Source: Bacteroidia bacterium
GTDB lineage: Bacteria; Bacteroidota; Bacteroidia; AKYH767-A; OLB10
Length of the DNA stretch: 6,294 bases
Reading direction: 5' to 3'
Assembly: GCA_025450095.1 (NCBI GenBank)
Contig: JANWID010000165.1
Span: 1-6,294 of the forward strand
In this document: positions 1 through 6,294 of the stretch, piece by piece
Position numbering within the stretch: position 1 is the stretch's first letter
Layout of the letters: each line of letters starts with the position of its first letter
Notes under the pieces: model-generated
What the model saw: only the letters and a program-made list of their open reading frames with translations
Database searches by the model: none
Told to the model about the DNA's origin: nothing
Program-made: the position numbers and the translations under genes

Positions 1-642
1 GAGGTTACTCCTGAAATTTCTCCAATGCAGGAATGGCTCAGCTACCGTATAACCGATCTTAAGAACACTTCTGCCAAAGTAATGCTGAATTGGGAAAAAA
101 TCGGGGTTGGATTCTTAGTTCAGGTTGATCTTAATGAAACTGTTTTGGCAAGTATTCGCCAGGAACTCCGGGGTCAGAAATATTATTCCTGGGAACCTTC
201 TTCACAAGCTGCCGATTTTTGCCTTAAAAATAAAATCAATACGGATGAAGCCCTTCGTTGGGTGGATCATTCCATTTCTATTAAGGAAACTTTCAATAAT
301 CTAAATGTAAAATCTGGCCTTTTGGCATTCAAAGGTGATTCAAGCGGAGCTGCAAAAGCCAAATCCCGCGCACTGGTTGTTGCTGATGAACAACAACTGA
401 ATACATACGGTTACCAGTTGCTTGCAGAAGATAATAAGAAAGAAGCAATCGAAATATTCCGTCTGAATGTAAACCGTTATCCTGACTCCTGGAATGTTTA
501 TGACAGCCTGGGTGATGCCTACGATCAGAATGGAAATTACAAAGAAGCTATTACCAACTATAAAACTGCACTCGCAAAAGCTCCGGATTCTCAAAAGAAA
601 AGAATCAGTACTACCATTGAAAAAATACAAAAGAAAAGCTGA
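1..642 (+). CDS. DUF2911 domain protein with C-terminal TPRs (5' end outside window)
   Basis: The reading frame is open from base 1 and 213 residues are visible before the TGA at 640-642. The first Met (base 25) lies inside the conserved domain, so the true start is upstream of the window. The visible N-terminal part has the end of a DUF2911 domain: EWLSYRI, then a VMLNWEKIGVGFLVQVD strand segment, followed by VLASIRQELRG, as in Bacteroidota DUF2911 proteins. The C-terminal third carries two TPR units, one from about base 397 (NTYGYQLL...EAIEIFRLNV) and one from about base 490 (WNVYDSLGDAYDQNGNYKEAI...ALAKAP). Known members usually begin with a signal peptide and are expected outside the cytoplasm, but that end is not visible here. 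Biochemical function is unknown; the TPRs suggest protein contacts. No convincing terminator follows the gene, so some read-through into rpoD is possible. Confidence 0.88.
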   Translation, partial: EVTPEISPMQEWLSYRITDLKNTSAKVMLNWEKIGVGFLVQVDLNETVLASIRQELRGQKYYSWEPSSQAADFCLKNKINTDEALRWVDHSISIKETFNNLNVKSGLLAFKGDSSGAAKAKSRALVVADEQQLNTYGYQLLAEDNKKEAIEIFRLNVNRYPDSWNVYDSLGDAYDQNGNYKEAITNYKTALAKAPDSQKKRISTTIEKIQKKS

Positions 643-711
643 AAGCGGTAACGTATGTAGATTATCATTACCATATTGTGCCATTTCTGACTTTGTTATG
701 TTATTTTATTC

Positions 712-743
712 TCTGTAACCTAAATTATTTAAACCAAACTTTG
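712..743 (+). promoter_or_regulatory. Candidate Bacteroidota-type promoter for the sigma factor gene
   Basis: AAACTTTG at 736-743 matches the Bacteroidota -7 consensus TAnnTTTG at all but the first base. TCTG at 712-715 matches the -33 element TTTG with one mismatch, and the 20-bp spacing is in the usual range for this phylum. A start of transcription would fall near 750, leaving an A-rich leader of about 25 nt before the ATG at 776. A small AT-rich inverted repeat, TAAAT-T-ATTTA (721-731), lies between the two elements and could be chance. This is a consensus match only. Confidence 0.42.
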
Positions 744-775
744 CCTAATAAAAACCACTACCAAAACCCAACACC

Positions 776-1639
776 ATGCGCCAATTAAAAATTACTAAAT
801 CTATTACCAACCGTGAAAATGCTTCACTGGAAAAATACCTGCAGGAAATTGGAAGGGAGGATTTAATTAATGCGGAAGAAGAGGTTAAGTTGGCCCGCAA
901 AATCAAACAAGGCGACCAGGCAGCACTTGAAAAACTTACCCGGGCTAATCTTCGGTTTGTGGTTTCTGTTGCCAAGCAATACCAGAACCAGGGCCTTAGT
1001 CTTCCCGACCTGATTAACGAAGGGAACCTCGGACTTATTAAAGCAGCAAAACGGTTTGATGAAACTCGTGGTTTTAAATTCATCTCTTATGCTGTTTGGT
1101 GGATCCGGCAATCAATTATGCAGGCGCTTGCAGAACAATCACGAATTGTAAGACTCCCAATCAACCAGCTTGGTTCGGTAAATAAAATCAAGAAAACATT
1201 TTCAATTCTCGAACAGAAATTTGAAAGGGAACCGAGTAATAGTGAGATTTCAATTGCACTCGAACTGCCGGAAGAAAGTGTTGCTAACACTATGAAAATT
1301 TCCGGCAAGCACGTGAGTGTAGATGCGCCTTTTGTTACCGGAGAAGAGCACAGCCTGCTCGATGTCCTCGAAAACCCTGATTCTCCGTTAGCCGATCGTA
1401 CCCTGATGAATGAATCATTAGGTCAGGAAATAAACCGATCACTGGCTACGCTCACACAACGCGAGAGTGATGTGGTAAAACTTTTTTACGGAATTGGTTG
1501 CAGTCATAGCTATACCCTGGAAGAGATAGGTGCAAAATTCGATCTCACTAAAGAACGGGTTCGCCAGATTAAAGAAAAAGCAATCCGTCGCCTGCGGCAT
1601 AATTCCCGCAGCAAACTGTTGAAATCGTATCTCGGTTAA
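776..1639 (+). CDS. rpoD: RNA polymerase sigma-70 factor, RpoD/SigA type
   Basis: This encodes a primary-type sigma factor of 287 residues that directs RNA polymerase to housekeeping promoters. Visible regions in order: 1.2 at about 15-47 ([10 protein letters not shown]...KIKQGD); 2 at about 52-122, including [16 protein letters not shown], the core-binding [14 protein letters not shown], and the -10-element and melting segment [19 protein letters not shown]; 3 at about 131-206, including the SVDAPF / LLDVLENP finger; and 4 at about 219-275 with the -35-binding helix-turn-helix TLEEIG...[18 protein letters not shown]. Region 1.1 is absent, which is normal for Bacteroidota, so the protein is full length. 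The ATG at 776 is chosen because [14 protein letters not shown] is the conserved family N-terminus; there is no Shine-Dalgarno, only an A/C-rich leader. Several residues in regions 3 and 4 ([26 protein letters not shown]) differ from the sequences I recall as most common (LPLNKVGS.NKI, GIGVEHPMSLEDIG), so this could be a second paralogue rather than the only primary sigma. Confidence 0.95.
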   Translation: MRQLKITKSITNRENASLEKYLQEIGREDLINAEEEVKLARKIKQGDQAALEKLTRANLRFVVSVAKQYQNQGLSLPDLINEGNLGLIKAAKRFDETRGFKFISYAVWWIRQSIMQALAEQSRIVRLPINQLGSVNKIKKTFSILEQKFEREPSNSEISIALELPEESVANTMKISGKHVSVDAPFVTGEEHSLLDVLENPDSPLADRTLMNESLGQEINRSLATLTQRESDVVKLFYGIGCSHSYTLEEIGAKFDLTKERVRQIKEKAIRRLRHNSRSKLLKSYLG

Positions 1640-1682
1640 GTTGAGAGGAACTTCTAAAAATCTACTTATATTTACCGCGTTA

Positions 1683-1746
1683 TGTGAATTTTTTAAAATC
1701 CTGATCCCGACGTTATCGTAGGGATCAGGATTTTAAAAAATTCGCA
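1683..1746. terminator. Long bidirectional hairpin terminator between convergent genes
   Basis: Bases 1686-1708 and 1721-1743 are perfect 23-bp inverted repeats. The outer ends extend by three more pairs (1683-1685 with 1744-1746, one of them G-U). The inside continues past one G/A mismatch (1709/1720) with ACG/CGT pairs closing a TTAT loop (1713-1716). The upper, GC-containing part is flanked by AAAA on the left and TTTT on the right, so either strand gives a stem followed by a U-rich run. It sits 44 bp past the rpoD stop and 20 bp past the kinase stop, as expected for a shared terminator. The U-runs are short and part of the stem. Confidence 0.8.
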
Positions 1747-1765
1747 AGGCTTGTCTAAGCGATTT

Positions 1766-4402
1766 TTAAAGGTTCCCCAATTTTTTAAGGCGGATGATTT
1801 CGTCCTTGAGCAAACTTACAGTCTGCTCGCACGCCTTTTTGAATTCTTCAAAAGCAGGTGGAATTCTTTCAGTATGGATTTGATCCCTTGAAAATTCCTC
1901 CAACTCTGCCACACTATTTTTAAGAAGATTTATCTTCAAAAGACTGATGGATGATTTCAGTTTGTGAATAGACTGAAATGTTGCAGGCCAGTTTTTTTCC
2001 TTAATATGATTCGATGATTCCCGGATCAGTTGTGGTATCTGACCAACCAGCATGTGTAAAAGACTTAATACATCATCAATGCTTCCGCTAAAAAGCTGAA
2101 CAAGCTTTTCAGATGATTCTCTTACATCTTCTGTTGTTATAGTATTACCTTGCCGCCTATGGGAAGGTACTCTGGTTTCTTTTACACGTACCTGGATTAA
2201 TATAGCAGAAAGCAACTCATGCGGACTGTATGGTTTCGTAATATAATCGCTCATTCCCATTGCCATTGCTTTTTCTTTTTCCTGTACGCTGGCATAAGCT
2301 GTAAGCGCGATAATGGGGATATGTGAAGCGGGTAGTGGTAATGTGGTACGAATAACCTGGGTAAGCTCATAGCCGTTCATTTCCGGCATTTGTACATCCA
2401 TCAGAATAACATCAAATATCCTTGAGCTTAGCAGGCTAACTGCTTCTCTGCCATCGTTCGCAATTTCCACTTTAAATCCCATTTTAGTCAGCAGCTTGTT
2501 GGCCAGAAACTGGTTCACCTTGTTATCTTCCACCAGAAGCACTTTTACCTGGGATAAATCAGTTATGGCAACTTCATTTTTCAATCCACCACGTCCAGTG
2601 CTTTTTTTCAACGGAGCAAGCAGCTTAACGGGTAATTCAATTTTGAAAACAGTTCCTTCTCCCATTTTACTGTTAACCGAAATACTTCCACCCTGCAGTG
2701 CTACCAGTTGTTTAACTATGGAAAGTCCCAGGCCGGTGCCACTGTATAACCGGTTCCTGTCAGGACTTAGTTGTGTAAAACTCTCGAATATATGGTGGAT
2801 GTCATTTTCTGATATTCCGATTCCGGTATCAGTAATGGTAAATAAAAGTTTTGCTGCCAGGTCTTTACTTTCGAGAACCTGAACGGAGAATGAAACACTG
2901 CCTTTATCAGTGAATTTAACAGCATTATTGAACATGTGTTGCAATACCTGGTTCAGTCTTATTGCATCACCGATAACAACTTCAGGTACCTGCTCATCAA
3001 AGCTGAGATTCAATTTGATGTTCTTTTCGTCAGCTTTAATTTTTACAACCTGTGCAATTCCCGATATGAAATCATGCAAAGGTATTTCGTTACTATCGAA
3101 GCTTACTTCACCTGAATTTATCTTTGAGTAATCCAGTATATCATTAATAATCGAAATGAGATTATTAGCGGAAAGCTTTATCGTATTTATATATTCCAAC
3201 TGCTCAGCAGTAGGGTTTGTATCTGCAAGCAGGTTCGACATTCCCAGCACGCCATTCAGCGGAGTACGGATTTCATGACTGATATTAGCAATAAACTGAT
3301 CCTTGTGAAGAATCGCTTTTTCAACCATTTCTTTTTCTCTTCGCGTTTCTTCCAGGTCGTGACCGAGTTGTATGCCTTTTGTCTTTAGTGCTATTTCTTC
3401 ATTCATCAACTCACCTGATATCCTGGTGAATAGTTTATGATGATGTAGTGCTTTTTTGAAATCACCGGATTTTTCGTAAGCCTCCGCCAGGAATCCGTGA
3501 ATAAGGTTCAACGGATATTTTACTTTAAGACCTTCGGCAATAGCCAATGATTCATTTAGTACTTGTATGGCTTTGTCGTATTCATTCTTTTCAATAAAAA
3601 GATTTCCGAAACTTTTTAACAGATCCGCTTTCAATAATAAATCGTCAGTAAGATTTACATAGTCGATAGCGTGATAAAAATATTCCATCGATTTATCAAA
3701 TTCCTTCAGCTTGGTGAAGAGAATCGCCAGGCTCCCGGTAGGTTTCACCTGGAGTGCCGGAATTTTAAGCTCATCAGCAATCTTCAGACTCTTATCAAGG
3801 AATGTGAATGCATGATCTGTTTTATTCCACCAGTTGTAACAATTTCCAATATAAAAATTGGTGATTGACAACATGGATTGATCATTCAGTGTTTCGAAAA
3901 TAACCAGTGCATGCTTATGGTTGTCTATTGCTTTCTCGAAATCACCCAGGGCCTTGTAAACATCACCAACGGAATTATATAACGTAGCAGTGAGCTTCTG
4001 GTCTGTAGCCGATCTGCTAAATTGAAGCGCTTTAAGGCGTGATTCAAGGGCTTTGTCAAAAATCCCTGTTTTAAAGCTGATATCAGAAAGCTGCTGCAGG
4101 CATTCGCAGCATTTCACCAATGCACCAGCTTTTTCAAAAACAATAGCGGCTTCATGATAGTTGTTGAGTGCCTCCCCGTTTTCTCCGTTTTTATAATAAA
4201 TGGTGGCCAGCTCAAAAAGACATTCTCCCATACCGGAAGCAAATTGAGCGTTCCTGGAAAGATTCATCGCCTTTCTGAAAAATTCAACCGACTGCGCTTC
4301 ATCAGCATCCCGTAATGTACGGGCAGTTTCAATCAGGTTGAGAATAATATCCTCGCTGCTTGAGCTCTCATTAATGGCGATATTCAGGGTGTTGTCCTGC
4401 AT
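1766..4402 (-). CDS. Soluble TPR hybrid sensor histidine kinase (HisKA-HATPase-REC-Hpt)
   Basis: This 878-residue protein contains a complete phosphorelay. Residues about 17-335 are eight TPR units in a 40-residue register (Ala/Ser at 38, 78, 118, 158, 198, 238, 278, 318). A charged helical linker (about 334-368) leads into HisKA, with phospho-acceptor H376 in ISHEIRTPLNG. The HATPase domain (about 475-595) has the N box FNNAVKFT (N493), G1 box DTGIGI (D525), F box and G2 box GTGLGL (555-560). The receiver (about 619-738) has the acidic pair E625/D626, phospho-acceptor D669 in LMDVQMPEMNG, T701 and K723. A C-terminal Hpt domain (about 765-875) has H813 in IHKLKSS. All catalytic residues are intact, so autophosphorylation and H376-D669-H813 transfer are expected from family knowledge. 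I see no signal peptide or transmembrane helix, so it should be cytoplasmic, and no DNA-binding domain, so a separate response regulator should take the output. The start ATG at 4402 immediately follows a promoter-like box. The stimulus is unknown; the TPRs probably bind a protein or peptide partner. Confidence 0.95.
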   Translation of the reverse strand: MQDNTLNIAINESSSSEDIILNLIETARTLRDADEAQSVEFFRKAMNLSRNAQFASGMGECLFELATIYYKNGENGEALNNYHEAAIVFEKAGALVKCCECLQQLSDISFKTGIFDKALESRLKALQFSRSATDQKLTATLYNSVGDVYKALGDFEKAIDNHKHALVIFETLNDQSMLSITNFYIGNCYNWWNKTDHAFTFLDKSLKIADELKIPALQVKPTGSLAILFTKLKEFDKSMEYFYHAIDYVNLTDDLLLKADLLKSFGNLFIEKNEYDKAIQVLNESLAIAEGLKVKYPLNLIHGFLAEAYEKSGDFKKALHHHKLFTRISGELMNEEIALKTKGIQLGHDLEETRREKEMVEKAILHKDQFIANISHEIRTPLNGVLGMSNLLADTNPTAEQLEYINTIKLSANNLISIINDILDYSKINSGEVSFDSNEIPLHDFISGIAQVVKIKADEKNIKLNLSFDEQVPEVVIGDAIRLNQVLQHMFNNAVKFTDKGSVSFSVQVLESKDLAAKLLFTITDTGIGISENDIHHIFESFTQLSPDRNRLYSGTGLGLSIVKQLVALQGGSISVNSKMGEGTVFKIELPVKLLAPLKKSTGRGGLKNEVAITDLSQVKVLLVEDNKVNQFLANKLLTKMGFKVEIANDGREAVSLLSSRIFDVILMDVQMPEMNGYELTQVIRTTLPLPASHIPIIALTAYASVQEKEKAMAMGMSDYITKPYSPHELLSAILIQVRVKETRVPSHRRQGNTITTEDVRESSEKLVQLFSGSIDDVLSLLHMLVGQIPQLIRESSNHIKEKNWPATFQSIHKLKSSISLLKINLLKNSVAELEEFSRDQIHTERIPPAFEEFKKACEQTVSLLKDEIIRLKKLGNL

Positions 4403-4522
4403 GGTCAGTAAACAAATATACGGCGAAAGTTCAATGCGGCACCATACTTTTTATGAAAATCAATTTTGAAATCATAAGTAAATATATTGAATATCAATAA
4501 ATTAAAAATTACCCGGGTGTTT
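4403..4522. other. AT-rich gap between secreted-protein gene and kinase gene
   Basis: This 120-bp spacer separates two genes on the same (minus) strand. It contains the kinase promoter-like box at 4413-4420, a 6-bp inverted repeat TATTGA-ATA-TCAATA (4485-4499), and the palindrome ACCCGGGT (4511-4518) just past the secreted-protein stop. I find no strong intrinsic terminator, so read-through from the secreted-protein operon into the kinase cannot be excluded. Confidence 0.5.
4413..4420 (-). promoter_or_regulatory. Candidate -7 promoter box for the hybrid kinase
   Basis: Read on the minus strand, 4420-4413 is TATATTTG, a perfect match to the Bacteroidota -7 element TAnnTTTG. It ends 10 nt before the ATG at 4402. 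I find no TTTG at the expected -33 distance (around 4440-4444 the minus strand reads GGTG), so only half of the promoter is supported. If used, transcription would start within a few bases of the start codon, giving an almost leaderless mRNA; no Shine-Dalgarno is present. Confidence 0.4.
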
Positions 4523-6166
4523 TTACCGGTACAGAACGAATGTCCCCGATTTTTTTTCAAGCTTTTTTTTGCCGTTCGACTGGAGGGAATCGTAACTAAC
4601 CTGGTAAGTATAAAGGCCTTCCGGAACAGGTTTCTCATTCAGCTTTCCATCCCATGCGCCTGTAGTTCCCAGGCTGGATGTATTGAAAACTGGTTGACCC
4701 CAGCGATTGAAAATGATTATTTCAAAATTTAAAACATTGGTGCCATCAGCATAAAACAAATCGTTCCGGCCGTCATTATTGGGAGTAAATGCCCCGGGGA
4801 TATAAAGTGTTTCCTTACAAAATTCAGTCACTGTAACGGAATCTGATTTCGTACAGCCACTGGCGTGAGTTATCAGAACATGATAAGTTCCAGGTTCTGT
4901 CACCGTAAAATAGCGGGTGGTGTCACCTCCGGGAGTCCAGTAATATGAAAGACCAATACCTGCATCCAGACTTAAGGTTTCTCCAATTTCGCTGCATAAA
5001 ATTTTTTCATCTCCAAGTTCCGGATCCGGACTAACAATGATCCCAAGGGCGAAGGTATCGCGGGCAAAACAATGTCCGTTATTAACAGTAACCATATACG
5101 TACCACTGTCAACAACAGTAATTATAGCAGTTGTATCTCCGGTTGACCAAAGGTAAGAAGAGGAAGTGTTGGTTGCATCCAGGGTAACTGTGGTCCCATC
5201 GCACAGAATCGTGTCAGGCGGAAGTGTTACTAACGGTGGCGCAGATATGCTTACGGTAATTGAAATTGTTGATTGCATACCATGCCACAGATAAACTGTG
5301 TTTGCAGAAGGGCTGACAGTAAGAACATGATTGGGTGCAGGAAGGGTATCGTTGGGCGTAGTTTGAAGCGACCACCATCCGTTGGTATTTGTTGTTCCGG
5401 TAAGTTGTGTGGTTTCACCGGTACAAATCAGCGTGTCACCGCTTACCGATAACTGTTCTGAAACGGCGGTCACCGAAATATCATCCAAATAATAAAATGC
5501 TGCATCGATCATAGTGCTACACGCAGGAACAGGAACTGCAAAATTAAATGAAGTGGTAGAAGCGTCATTTCTGAAATTACCAAATACAATCTGATCCTCC
5601 AGACCCGTTCCGGTATAATATGAAGTCAGCTGGGTCCATGCAGAAGTATCAGCCACCACATTTGTCAATTCTGCCTGAGGGGCGAGTGGAATATAACCTG
5701 ACCCGGCCTGGGCCAGGGGAGATGTGGCAAAGGCAATGCCCAGGCTATTTGTGGCATATCTGGAAAATGAAGATCTCTTAAAGTAAGCTGTTACTTTATA
5801 AAGCTGACCGTTGCTTAAAGGTGAAAGTAACGGAGCCTGTATATATGAACGTTCATTGGCCACACTTTTCCTGGTGAAAAACCCTGAATAACAGCTTCCG
5901 GTATGTGCCCCCGAAACTCCGGCATAATTAGATGGTACACTTACATCACTGCAATCGGGAATTGGTCCGTTAACATGGCAAAAGCTGAAAAGATCTGCCG
6001 GGGCTCCGGCATCATCCCAGGGAAATGCAAGACCTATTTCTCCTGCCCCGGACGGACAACCTGTTAATTGTTCGAAGCCAGGGTTAGGACAAAGATTCTG
6101 TGCACTGACATTTGAAAATGTCGTCGGCAGCAGGAGATAAGCTACTAATGCCGCAAGTTGTTTCAT
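4523..6166 (-). CDS. T9SS type B secreted surface protein with gliding-motility C-terminal domain (CHU_C)
   Basis: This is a 547-residue exported protein. Residues 1-22 form a signal peptide (Lys3, hydrophobic stretch, V-S-A before Q23). Residues about 24-235 are a beta-rich N-terminal domain that starts NLCPNPGFE and ends YYLDDISVT, resembling jelly-roll modules seen at the front of other Bacteroidota envelope proteins. Three Ig/PKD-like repeats follow (about 240-305, 308-378 and 383-447); the second and third each have a likely disulphide pair (C322/C366, C391/C438) and the STGDTT / GTYxVxV pattern. Residues about 454-547 are the type B sorting domain: YIPGAFTPNNDG, IIIFNRWGQPVF, WDGK, GLYTYQV and a C-terminal GTFVLYR. 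Family knowledge says such proteins cross the outer membrane by T9SS and are attached or released at the surface. The ligand or role (adhesion, binding, structural) cannot be told; no catalytic domain is seen. The start overlaps the upstream gene by 4 bp. Confidence 0.93.
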   Translation of the reverse strand: MKQLAALVAYLLLPTTFSNVSAQNLCPNPGFEQLTGCPSGAGEIGLAFPWDDAGAPADLFSFCHVNGPIPDCSDVSVPSNYAGVSGAHTGSCYSGFFTRKSVANERSYIQAPLLSPLSNGQLYKVTAYFKRSSFSRYATNSLGIAFATSPLAQAGSGYIPLAPQAELTNVVADTSAWTQLTSYYTGTGLEDQIVFGNFRNDASTTSFNFAVPVPACSTMIDAAFYYLDDISVTAVSEQLSVSGDTLICTGETTQLTGTTNTNGWWSLQTTPNDTLPAPNHVLTVSPSANTVYLWHGMQSTISITVSISAPPLVTLPPDTILCDGTTVTLDATNTSSSYLWSTGDTTAIITVVDSGTYMVTVNNGHCFARDTFALGIIVSPDPELGDEKILCSEIGETLSLDAGIGLSYYWTPGGDTTRYFTVTEPGTYHVLITHASGCTKSDSVTVTEFCKETLYIPGAFTPNNDGRNDLFYADGTNVLNFEIIIFNRWGQPVFNTSSLGTTGAWDGKLNEKPVPEGLYTYQVSYDSLQSNGKKKLEKKSGTFVLYR

Positions 6167-6294
6167 TTACCAGGTTCCTTCAGTTTTATATCAATGAGTT
6201 CAATACGCCGTTCAACAGCTGCATCCGGGTTATATACGGAGTTTCGTTTGTCAGTTAACAAATCACTTACGCCTTGCTTTGCCAGCATTTCTCC
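6163..6294 (-). CDS. C-terminal end of probable OmpA-family protein (5' part outside window)
   Basis: An open minus-strand frame runs in from the window edge and ends with TGA at 6165-6163, giving 43 visible residues. It is too short to be scored as an independent open reading frame, but its position supports it: its TGA overlaps the ATG of the secreted-protein gene in the ATGA arrangement. The residues AAVERRIELIDIKL resemble the closing N/ERRVEI strand of OmpA-like peptidoglycan-binding domains, which would place the protein in the outer membrane or periplasm. The rest of the visible part (MLAKQGVSDLLTDKRN) fits less clearly, and the diagnostic part of the domain lies outside the window. 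That it is the end of a coding region is fairly sure; the OmpA assignment is tentative. Confidence 0.6.
   Translation of the reverse strand, partial: GEMLAKQGVSDLLTDKRNSVYNPDAAVERRIELIDIKLKEPGK
6175..6180 (-). promoter_or_regulatory. Shine-Dalgarno-like site for the T9SS protein gene
   Basis: On the minus strand 6180-6175 reads AAGGAA, 8 nt before the ATG at 6166, inside the last codons of the upstream gene. Together with the ATGA overlap it supports this start and translational coupling. No such site precedes the other two complete genes in this window. Confidence 0.5.

Noticed and set aside
25..27. ATG at 25 as the start of the DUF2911 gene
   Set aside because: The frame is open upstream to base 1 and this Met lies inside the conserved DUF2911 sequence, so it is internal.
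647..672. GGTAA/TTACC inverted repeat after the DUF2911 gene as a terminator
   Set aside because: Only 5 bp of stem with a 16-nt loop and no following T-run; too weak.
745..1308. Minus-strand open frames opposite rpoD
   Set aside because: They lie wholly opposite a strongly conserved sigma factor and their products have no recognisable domain.
1742..1762. TCGC/GCGA stem followed by TTTTT as a second terminator
   Set aside because: Only four pairs, overlapping the arm of the much stronger hairpin at 1683-1746.
4485..4499. TATTGA-ATA-TCAATA inverted repeat as an operator
   Set aside because: Six AT-rich pairs in an AT-rich spacer, 65 bp or more from the candidate promoter; expected by chance without conservation data.
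4511..4531. Palindromes ACCCGGGT and TACCGGTA near the secreted-protein stop as a terminator
   Set aside because: Each is a short palindrome without a proper loop, and the two do not form one long stem; one lies partly in the coding sequence.
4487..4732. Plus-strand open frame over the 3' end of the secreted-protein gene
   Set aside because: It overlaps the well-supported CHU_C domain on the other strand and its translation has no recognisable feature.
1..6294. CRISPR array, insertion sequence, tRNA, rRNA or phage/defence cassette
   Set aside because: Reading both strands, I saw no regularly spaced repeats, transposase or integrase motifs, cloverleaf-like segment or defence-type gene; the coding content is core or envelope-type.

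Overview
The window is chromosomal sequence from a member of the Bacteroidota, probably Chitinophagales/Sphingobacteriales-like. Three things point there. The primary-type sigma factor is short, lacks region 1.1 and opens with the phylum's typical [15 protein letters not shown] secreted protein ends in a gliding-motility/type IX secretion (T9SS) type B C-terminal domain. Promoter candidates resemble the Bacteroidota TTTG / TAnnTTTG pattern, and most starts lack a Shine-Dalgarno sequence. The assignment below phylum level is inference from sequence memory, not from a search.

Layout from left to right: (1) the 3' part of a DUF2911-plus-TPR protein on the + strand (1-642); (2) a 133-bp gap with a candidate promoter, then rpoD-type sigma factor on + (776-1639); (3) a 126-bp gap between convergent genes, filled by a long, near-perfect hairpin that probably terminates transcription from both sides; (4) an 878-residue soluble hybrid histidine kinase on - (1766-4402), built as eight TPRs, HisKA, HATPase, receiver and Hpt; (5) a 120-bp AT-rich gap holding a perfect TAnnTTTG box almost at the kinase start; (6) a 547-residue T9SS type B secreted protein on - (4523-6166); (7) the last 43 codons of an upstream gene on - (6163-6294), which overlaps gene 6 by 4 bp and ends like an OmpA-family domain.

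Functionally there are three units. The left unit combines a housekeeping sigma factor with a periplasmic/exported DUF2911 protein and looks like ordinary core genome. The kinase stands alone: it carries a complete internal His-Asp-His relay but has no transmembrane segment and no response regulator beside it in the window, so both its signal and its output are unknown. The right unit is a translationally coupled pair of cell-envelope/surface genes. I see no mobile element, CRISPR array, tRNA or rRNA, and no clear evidence of an undescribed defence or mobile system. The kinase is the least explained item here.
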